Shown here piece after piece: positions 43,788 through 50,900 of a stretch of DNA of 64,000 bases; position 1 is the first letter of the stretch; every line of letters starts with the position of its first letter. The DNA is taken from positions 1 to 64,000 of the forward strand of contig LADP01000019.1 of assembly GCA_000961575.1 (NCBI GenBank), written 5' to 3'. This DNA comes from Peptococcaceae bacterium BRH_c8a. Its GTDB lineage: Bacteria; Bacillota; Desulfotomaculia; Desulfotomaculales; Desulfallaceae. A program made the position numbers and the translations under genes. The notes under the pieces are model-generated. The model was not told where the DNA came from. It did not search any database and worked only from the letters and a program-made list of their open reading frames with translations.

Positions 43788-44606
43788 CTAACCCTCTTTA
43801 ATGGTTACCCTGGCACCGGAGATAATTTTCTCCGGGGTAAGGTCATAGACTTGGTCGAACAAGGCCACCTTGTAGGAACCAGGCCGCAGGGGTTCTCCCG
43901 ACGCGGCTGTTTCACCGGCAATACCGAAGGAAATTAGGGCACCTGCGGCAGCGGTCAGCGGATCCGGGCTAACAGCGGAAAAGGCGCCCGAAAGGGCGGT
44001 GGACATGCAGCCAGTTCCGGTAAGTCCGCCCATCATCTGGTGTCCGTTTTCAATCAAAATAGTACGCCTGCCGTCGGAAACAGCATCAATTTTACCGGTA
44101 ATGGCTACGGTCAAACCAAATTTTTCAGCCACCAGCCGGGCGATTTCTCCGCTTTCGGCTGATACCCCGGCAGCGTCCACACCCTTAACGGTGGCATCCA
44201 GCCCACCTAAAATGGCTATTTCAGCAGCGTTGCCGCGTAATATGGTTACACTTATCTCATTGAGAATACGCAGTGAACTTTGGGTTCTGAAGCGGGTAGC
44301 GCCTGCCCCTACAGGGTCCAGCACCACGGGGATACCCAGCTGATTGGCCTTCTTTCCGGCAATAAGCATACTCTCCACCAGTTCTGGTGTTAAGGTGCCG
44401 ATATTTAAAACCAGGGCTCCGGACAGGGCCACCATTTCCTCAACTTCTTCCCGGGCATGGGCCATCACCGGGGAGGCGCCAATGTGAAGCAAGATATTGG
44501 CGGTATCATTCATTACCACCATGTTGGTAATGTTGTGTATCAGGGGCTTGTTTTCTCTTATTTTAATTAAACAATCAGCAATATCTCTTAGTATTTTTTC
44601 AGTCAT
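43788..44606 (-). CDS. thiM: Hydroxyethylthiazole kinase ThiM
   Basis: 272 residues: PLIHNITNMVVMNDTANILLHIGASPVMAHAREEVEEM, VLDPVGAGATRFR, ILRGNAAEIAIL, TGKIDAVSDG, GLTGTGCMSTALSGAFSAV. Salvages the thiazole half of thiamine. First gene of the thi operon, behind a TPP riboswitch and terminator. No thiazole synthesis genes (thiG, thiH, thiF, thiS) are in this window. Confidence 0.96.
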   Translation of the reverse strand: MTEKILRDIADCLIKIRENKPLIHNITNMVVMNDTANILLHIGASPVMAHAREEVEEMVALSGALVLNIGTLTPELVESMLIAGKKANQLGIPVVLDPVGAGATRFRTQSSLRILNEISVTILRGNAAEIAILGGLDATVKGVDAAGVSAESGEIARLVAEKFGLTVAITGKIDAVSDGRRTILIENGHQMMGGLTGTGCMSTALSGAFSAVSPDPLTAAAGALISFGIAGETAASGEPLRPGSYKVALFDQVYDLTPEKIISGARVTIKEG

Positions 44607-44650
44607 CAGTATTCTTCCCTTCGTAATTTAATTTTCCGTTATGTTGGAGG

Positions 44651-44688
44651 CTTAAAATAAAAACCGCATTCTCAAAGAGAATGCGGTT
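44651..44688 (-). terminator. Riboswitch-controlled terminator of the thi operon
   Basis: On the minus strand AACCGCATTCTC pairs with GAGAATGCGGTT (44662-44688), three-base loop, followed by TTTTTATTTT. It lies 20 bases beyond the TPP aptamer and 45 bases before thiM. Confidence 0.9.
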
Positions 44689-44707
44689 AAATACAAAATA
44701 TTTATAT

Positions 44708-44830
44708 CACATCCCTCCGCTGGTATTATCCAGTACCTGCACCATGCAGGCAGCGCCAAATTAGCGCTCAGGTTCCAGGGTCAGCGGGTCTTTCCCGCAC
44801 TCTCAGCTCCGCACCAGAAGCTCCCCTTGT
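44708..44830 (-). promoter_or_regulatory. TPP riboswitch (THI element)
   Basis: Minus-strand sequence carries the conserved THI blocks: GGGGAGC at the 5' end, CTGAGAGTGCGGG, ACCCGCTGACCCT, GAACCTGA and TGGATAATACCAGCGGAGGGA. TPP binding should favour the terminator that follows and shut the thi operon. There is one variable arm (GCGCTAATTTGGCGC and a CTGCATGGTGCAG hairpin) between the core blocks. Confidence 0.95.
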
Positions 44831-44855
44831 GCATGTATTTAATTTTTCCAAATCA

Positions 44856-44884
44856 AGAATACCACAGTAATATACCTATGGCAA
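44856..44884 (-). promoter_or_regulatory. Promoter of the thi operon
   Basis: On the minus strand TTGCCA (44884-44879), a 17-base spacer and TATTCT (44861-44856), leading to the riboswitch about 20 bases later. Confidence 0.65.
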
Positions 44885-44935
44885 CAATGTTTTTCGTAAG
44901 GATGGCTTTCTTATTGCTTATCCTTCTGTTTTTTG

Positions 44936-45050
44936 CTAACCGTTAATGCCGCTGATTGTAACTTGCTTGGTTTGTGCGTTATATTCCACCTGCGAACCCA
45001 GGGTTTCGCTGACAAACCGCAGTGGCACAAAGGTGCGGCCGGGCGGCAGC
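44936..45050 (-). pseudogene. Remnant of a copper amine oxidase N-domain protein
   Basis: Minus-strand reading gives RTFVPLRFVSETLGSQVEY, then QTKQVTISGING and a stop. This is the Cu-amine-oxidase N-terminal-type repeat common in Firmicute surface proteins. The upstream part is cut off exactly where the MITE-like repeat begins (45052), so the gene was broken or left with only its 3' end. Confidence 0.6.
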
Positions 45051-45051
45051 A

Positions 45052-45196
45052 AGACAAGGGGACAGGGACTTGTCTGTTTTGCTTTTTTTCAACCATAAAC
45101 TTGCTTACCCCTGTTACTCTGATTATACTCCGACAAGTTGTCTTATTGTAATACGTTTATTGCCTTTAAACAAGACAAGTCCCTGTCCCCTTGTCT
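45052..45196. mobile_element. MITE-like element, short form (145 bp)
   Basis: A palindromic end unit AGACAAGGGGACAGGGACT... at 45052-45075 and its complement at 45173-45196 bound an internal block that begins GTTTTGCTTTTTTTCAACC and includes ACTTGCTTACCCCTGTTAC and CGACAAGTTGTCTTATTG. The same block is found at 53710-53909 and 57027-57228. This copy lacks about 60 bases of the right internal part. No ORF inside, so it would need help in trans to move. Confidence 0.8.
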
Positions 45197-45252
45197 GCTC
45201 ATGTGATAAAATTATTGCGAAGGAAAAATTTTGGGAAAGGTTGTTGCGTGAA

Positions 45253-45795
45253 ATGTTAACCAAAATTTGGGGCTGGGTAGGCACTTGTGGGATAGCATTT
45301 GCCCTTACTTTGTTCATTAGTATTTTTATATTCCAACCTTACAAGGTTGAAGGGCATTCTATGGATCCAACGTTGCACGATCAGGAACGCATATATGTGT
45401 CTAAACTTCAACGCACCTTTTCTTGCATCCCGGAATATGGGGATATTGTTATTATTGATAGCCGGGTTAACCGGGAGCGTTCTATTAAGGATGATTTTTT
45501 GGAGTTTCCTGTTATTCTTTCTGTACTGGGCAAAACAGATCATATTTACTACATCAAGAGGGTCATCGGCAAACCTGGTGACGTTTTAGAGTTTAAAGAT
45601 GACATATTTTATCGCAACGGCGTGGCGTTAAATGAGCCTTATATCAAAGAGGCCATGAACGATTCGCGAGAAGAAAAGTGGGTTGTTCCGGAAAATCATA
45701 TATTTGTCATGGGAGATAACCGTAATGCCAGCCGTGACAGTAGAGCAATCGGTTTTATACCCCTTGATCACAACATCGGTAAGATGATTTTTTAA
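45253..45795 (+). CDS. lepB: Type I signal peptidase
   Basis: 180 residues from the ATG at 45253. One N-terminal membrane anchor (about 8-28), catalytic Ser36 in GHSMDPTL, general base Lys102 in YYIKRVIG, and box E GDNRNASRDSR at 154-164. The start may be one of the codons just upstream (TTG at 45241, close to GGGAAAGG). It follows directly on the MITE-like element. Removes signal peptides at the outer face of the membrane. Confidence 0.93.
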   Translation: MLTKIWGWVGTCGIAFALTLFISIFIFQPYKVEGHSMDPTLHDQERIYVSKLQRTFSCIPEYGDIVIIDSRVNRERSIKDDFLEFPVILSVLGKTDHIYYIKRVIGKPGDVLEFKDDIFYRNGVALNEPYIKEAMNDSREEKWVVPENHIFVMGDNRNASRDSRAIGFIPLDHNIGKMIF

Positions 45796-45820
45796 ATAAT
45801 ACACGGAGGTGCTTTTAAAT

Positions 45821-45850
45821 ATGAATAGTCAACTGGTTAATGCTTTATAG
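45821..45850 (+). CDS. Nine-codon ORF with excellent ribosome binding site
   Basis: ATG AAT AGT CAA CTG GTT AAT GCT TTA TAG follows CGGAGGTG eleven bases earlier. It may be a short peptide or the remains of a gene after lepB whose body was lost. No function can be given. Confidence 0.3.
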   Translation: MNSQLVNAL

Positions 45851-45964
45851 TTTGTCTACATCCTTAATATTTGTTGGGCATCAACTAACGCATTGCTATA
45901 CCTTTAACCTGGCATGATTCCGGGGCGACCTTGAAGCGTCAACATCGTTGCTGTCAGGGGGACA

Positions 45965-45988
45965 AGACAAGTCCCTGTCCCCTTGTCT
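45965..45988. repeat. Single palindromic unit of the AGACAAG family
   Basis: A 24-base AGACAAG...CTTGTCT palindrome with TCCCTGTCCC in the centre lies just downstream of the hybrid kinase gene, between it and lepB. Solo unit without the internal MITE part. Confidence 0.85.
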
Positions 45989-46005
45989 GCTATAGCCGCT
46001 TATCC

Positions 46006-47940
46006 CTACCTATCCGGCAACTGGGCCAGTATTCGATCCAACTCATCCAGGTCCACCGGTTTTGCTAAGTGACGATCAAAACCAGCATCAGCAGCCCGCT
46101 GCAAATCTTCCGGTAAAGCATAACCGGTTAAAGCCACAAGGAGTATACTATTTAGATCTTTATCCTCGCGAAAAGCCTTTGCGATGTCATAGCCGTTCAT
46201 GATGGGCAACCCGATGTCGCACAGCAAAATCTCAGGACCAAATTCCCGAGCCTTGTTTAACCCTTCAGGACCGTTGTAAGCAACTGCGACTTCGTGTTCA
46301 CTAAGTTCGAGCAACTCACGCAGGGTCTCAGCTACATCCTTATTATCTTCGATAATGAGCACCCGCCTGCTGTAGTGGAGAATGTCCGGGAGTGGGGCTT
46401 GCGGCTCTTTAGTCGAGATTCCTTCCAGAGGGAGATATACAACGAACTCCGATCCTTTGCCAAGCCCAGCACTATAAGCGCTCATGTCGCCACCGTGCAT
46501 CTTAACAATTCCCATACTCAGCGCCAGCCCAAGCCCAAGCCCACCGCGGCTCCGGTCAAGGGTTGTTTCCGCTTGCATAAAAGGCTGGAAAAGGCGGGAT
46601 ATTAGCTCGGGCGCTATACCAATACCGGTGTCGGTCACTCGGATGATGGCTCGCTGCCGCGGCGCATCGCTTTCTATGGACACTTTTACGTTTCCGTCAC
46701 ATCTTGTGAACTTGACCGCATTTTGGAGCAGGTTCCCAACCACCTGCACCAGGCGGGCCCCATCAGCGTTTAAAAACATCTCAAATTGAGCGAGCTCGCT
46801 CTCCAAACGAATGCCGTTTTTCTCGAAAAGCGGCCGGTAGTCTTCTACCGTCCGGCGCACGAGTTCGTTGATATTAAGCCGCTGCAGGTGAAACTGGATC
46901 TTGTTCTGTTTGATGCGCGTGATATCGAGCAAGTCGTCGACCAAACGTGAAAGCTGCCCCACCTGCCGCTCAATGATATTTTTGGCTCGATAAGCTAGAT
47001 CCCTGCCGGGTGTGGCACGGTCGAGGATTGCCAGGCTGTTTCGGATGGAAGCGAGTGGGTTACGCAGCTCATGCGATAGCACAGCCATGAACTCGTCTTT
47101 ATGACGGTGGGATTCGCGGAGCTCTTCCGCAAGGGCGCGGTAGCGTTCTTCACTCTCACGCAACGCCTTTTCAGCTTGCTCGCGCTCTGTTATATCGTGG
47201 AATACCAAAACCACACCAGTAATGTTACCCTTGTCATCTTTGATAGGTGCGGCGCTGTCATCTATCGGTATTTCTTTTCCGTCTTTTGAGATTAATAGCG
47301 TATGGTTTGCCAGACCTACGGTTACGCCTTCCTGTAATACCCTTGCCACCGGATTTTCTGCGGGCTGACATGTCTTGCTGTTGATGATGTTGAACACTGC
47401 TATTAATTTCTTGTTTAAGGCTTCCTTCGTCTTCCAGCCAGTCAAGTTTTCGGCAACCGGATTCATGAATGTGACCAGACCGTTATTATCGGTGGCTATC
47501 ACAGCGTCACCGATACTCCTGAGCGTTGTTGCTAACCATTTTTCGCTCTCTTTTAATTTCCCTTCCATTTTGTGCTTGTACAAAGCCATATCGATGGCGA
47601 TGTGCAATTCTCTTTCTTTGAAGGGTTTGACGATATAACCATAAGGTTCGGTTATCTTGGCGCGCTGCAGTGTATTTTTATCGGCATAAGCAGTTAAATA
47701 AATAATCGGAATATCGAAACGGGCATTGATTTGCTCGGCGGCTGCCACACCGTCTATTTCGCCAGGCAGCATTATATCCATCAACACCAGATCAGGAGAG
47801 ATTTCCTCTGCTTTTTTAACCGCTTCTTCTCCGGTAAATGCAATATCAGGAACACAGTATCCCAAGCCTTGCAGTCTATATTGTAAGTCAAGGGCTTCAA
47901 TACCTTCGTCTTCAATAATCAGTATCCTTGCTCCAGACAT
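46006..47940 (-). CDS. Receiver-PAS-histidine kinase-receiver hybrid protein
   Basis: 644 residues from the ATG at 47940 (GGGAG nine bases upstream; the 48000 start would overlap the upstream gene). Domains: receiver (1-120, ILIIEDEGIEALDLQYRL, DLVLMDIMLPGEIDG, YIVKPFKERE), PAS (about 130-255), HisKA with FMAVLSHELRNPLASIRNSL, HATPase (NLLQNAVKFTR, VTDTGIGIAPELISRLF, GGLGLGLALSMGIVKMHGG), and a second receiver (VLIIEDNKDVAETL, LLCDIGLPIMNGYDIAK). No membrane segment. It follows the giant kinase gene by five bases and probably takes its phosphoryl group. Confidence 0.92.
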   Translation of the reverse strand: MSGARILIIEDEGIEALDLQYRLQGLGYCVPDIAFTGEEAVKKAEEISPDLVLMDIMLPGEIDGVAAAEQINARFDIPIIYLTAYADKNTLQRAKITEPYGYIVKPFKERELHIAIDMALYKHKMEGKLKESEKWLATTLRSIGDAVIATDNNGLVTFMNPVAENLTGWKTKEALNKKLIAVFNIINSKTCQPAENPVARVLQEGVTVGLANHTLLISKDGKEIPIDDSAAPIKDDKGNITGVVLVFHDITEREQAEKALRESEERYRALAEELRESHRHKDEFMAVLSHELRNPLASIRNSLAILDRATPGRDLAYRAKNIIERQVGQLSRLVDDLLDITRIKQNKIQFHLQRLNINELVRRTVEDYRPLFEKNGIRLESELAQFEMFLNADGARLVQVVGNLLQNAVKFTRCDGNVKVSIESDAPRQRAIIRVTDTGIGIAPELISRLFQPFMQAETTLDRSRGGLGLGLALSMGIVKMHGGDMSAYSAGLGKGSEFVVYLPLEGISTKEPQAPLPDILHYSRRVLIIEDNKDVAETLRELLELSEHEVAVAYNGPEGLNKAREFGPEILLCDIGLPIMNGYDIAKAFREDKDLNSILLVALTGYALPEDLQRAADAGFDRHLAKPVDLDELDRILAQLPDR

Positions 47941-47944
47941 TATG

Positions 47945-50900
47945 TCATGCTCCCTTCTTTTTAAATTCTGTAAATGTAATCGTAAATTCTGTTCTGCCAC
48001 TTGTATTCAGGTGAATGGAGCCCCTGAGTTGTTTTACCAGCACGCTTACTAATTCCAGCCCCAGTGATTTACAGTTCTGAATATCGAAGCCCTGCGGCAG
48101 GCCGACACCATTGTCATTGACGGTTAATATGAATTCATTGCCGGTGCCATAGCGCAGATCGATGCAGATTTCATTCTTTTGGCCTGCTCGTCCGGAATAA
48201 TTTTTAAAGGCATGCTTCAGCGAATTTGAAACGAGTTCATTAATAATTAAAACGCAGGGGATTACCGTATCAATATTAAGCATAAGATTTTCAACATCTA
48301 TTTTCGGTGTAATGGCTTTTTCGCTCACCCCGTAAGAAAGGAACAGATTGGCTATCAGGCTTTGAATATATCCAGCAAGGTTTATTTCTGCCAGCGACTC
48401 GGACTGATATAATTTTTCATGGATCAGGGCCATCGAGTAAACCCGGTTCTGGCTTTCCTTGAACAGCTCGATGGCCTGATTGTCTTTAATATAAGGCAGT
48501 TGAAGATTTAGCAGGCTGTAAATAATTTGGAGGTTGTTTTTAACACGGTGGTGTATCTCTTTGAGCAGCACCTCTTTTTCATGCAGGGCAACCCGCAGGC
48601 GCGCCTCACTGGCATGCAGTTCCTCGTAGGCGATCGTCAGCTGGATTGTACGTTCGTTAACGCGCTGTTCCAACTCCCGGTTAAGTTTTTGAATTTCTTC
48701 TTCAGCCTTTTTGCGGTCGGTAATGTCGATGCCCATCTCCAGGATGAGAGCGGAACCGTCCACGTCGGTAAAGGGGAAGTCGAAGATATGGTAATTGCGA
48801 CTGTCCGGGCCGGTCCATTCCCACTCATGGGGCTCTAAGGTTTTCAGGACGTTAGCAGTTTCGCAAATCTTGCAAGGTTCGCTGCGCTCAAACAGATATT
48901 CAAAACAGCGCCGGCCGTGAGACTCGCCGAAGCGCTTACGGAAAAAGCGATTGGCAAAGGGTACATGATAATCCGGCGTCAATAGTATCAAGTAAGCCGG
49001 CAGTATCTCCAGAACAGTATTGAACCGATGTCGTTCCGCCTGTACCGCCTCCTCGGCCTGCTTGCGCCTGACAATATCCCTTTCAAGGAGTTCGTTGGCT
49101 CTGGCCAGTTCCGCGGTTCTCTCCCGCACTCGTAGCTCCAATTCGCCTTTTGTACCGCGCAGCCTCTCCTCCGCCTTCTTCATTTCCTCCACCAACCGGG
49201 CATTATCAAGGGAAATTGCCGCCTGCGATGTCAGCAATTCAGTCATCTGCGTCTTTTCTGATGTAAATACTGCATTCGACAAACGGTTTTCCAGGTATAT
49301 GATCCCTATCATTCTTGATTGCTTAATCACTGGCAGACACATGACGGAGCGCAACTGCATCTTCTCGACTTCAGGATTGCCTTTGAACATACCCTCATGC
49401 GAAGCGTCGTTAAGGATCAACTTCTTTCCAGTTCTGTATACATACCGGACAATGGCTTTGCAGATATCTTCAGCGTCAATCAGTTTTTGATTAACTCTAT
49501 GGACTACTTGCTTCACCGTGACATGACTTGCCGCACGGATAAACAAGTTACCCTCTTCTTCGATCAGCAGATAGCCGTGCTGAGCCCCCGAGCTCTCGAT
49601 AACCATGTTCATGATCTTTTTCATCAGGGCATCCTGCTCTATTTCGGCGGAAATGGCATGGGATGACTTCATGAGGTACTTGATATCAAGGTCGGGAAGG
49701 ATCCGGGAAGGATACTCCGCATCAAGGGATGGGTAAGAAGCTTTTTCTTCCCCAAAATACTCAGGATATTTACCGATGAGATTGATTTTTTTTCGTTCTG
49801 CCCGGCATTTCTTATACAAACGCGTTGCCTCGGCAAAATATACCCTTTCGGAACACTGACCGGATTGCAACAGAAGTTCCCCCAGACATTCGTTAAGATG
49901 ACCTTCCAAAAACGTATACTTATGTTTATGTGCGGCATCTATAGCGTCGAGGTATAGACTCCTGGCATCCTTAAATTTGCCGGTGATTCTTTCCAGTTCG
50001 GCATCAATAAAGGACAGATAGGGTTTCAATAACGGTCCCAGCGCGGCCCATTTTTTAATCTTCTGAATAATTGGCTGGATTTCTACCATTAATTCATGTT
50101 CATTTTTGAAATGTAAGCGCTTTTCATACAGCTTGATCGCGTTTAAAACCAGAAAAACATGCCACTGTCTTTTCAGTACGTTATTGGAAAGACCTGACAG
50201 GTATCTCTGGCCATCCGTTAGGCATACTTGTGCCTTTTCATACTCTTCAAAATAATAGTGCGTTAGTGCTCTGTGGATATGGTAACTTCCTAGAGAAGCG
50301 ATGTGGTTATTCTGCTCCCATGCCTTAATTTTTTCTTCCATAAATACAGGTGAATATTCTTTCTTCATCGGCTCGATCCAACCTGCTTGCATAGCTTCGG
50401 CAATACCCCTGGAAAAGGAAAGATTATACCTGTTGGAAAATTGCAGGCATTCTTTAGCGTAATCTTCGATAGCAGACATGTCCGCTCCCTGAACCTGAAG
50501 GTTCCACAACAGGGGACCGTAAGAAAGGCCGGCATTATTAAGGTCACCGCAGCTTTTTCCACACTGTAATGCCTTAAGACAATAGCCCACGATATCCTTC
50601 GGGTGACTTCTTGAGTGCATTAGGGCAAATGCGATACCGGTCATGCATTTTGTCGCGACGAAGGTATGCGGGTATTTTGCGGCCATATCTCGAGTAAGGT
50701 CTTCGTATATGAACGACTGGTCGAAATCTTCCTGTTCTGCAAAATAAATCCCCATGGCAACGAAAGCGTATATTACGGATTCATCCATCCCGGCTGACAG
50801 GCAGTGCAGGGTTGCCTGTGCCGCCATGAGATACATCTGCGGCACAAATCCGGACATATACTGGGCAGAAATAAGCTCGCTGTAAAATGCGTGCTCGACC

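Noticed and set aside
44911-45096. 61-codon minus-strand ORF near lepB
   Set aside because: It is a different frame from the copper amine oxidase remnant and runs into the repeat element; it looks like a chance frame.
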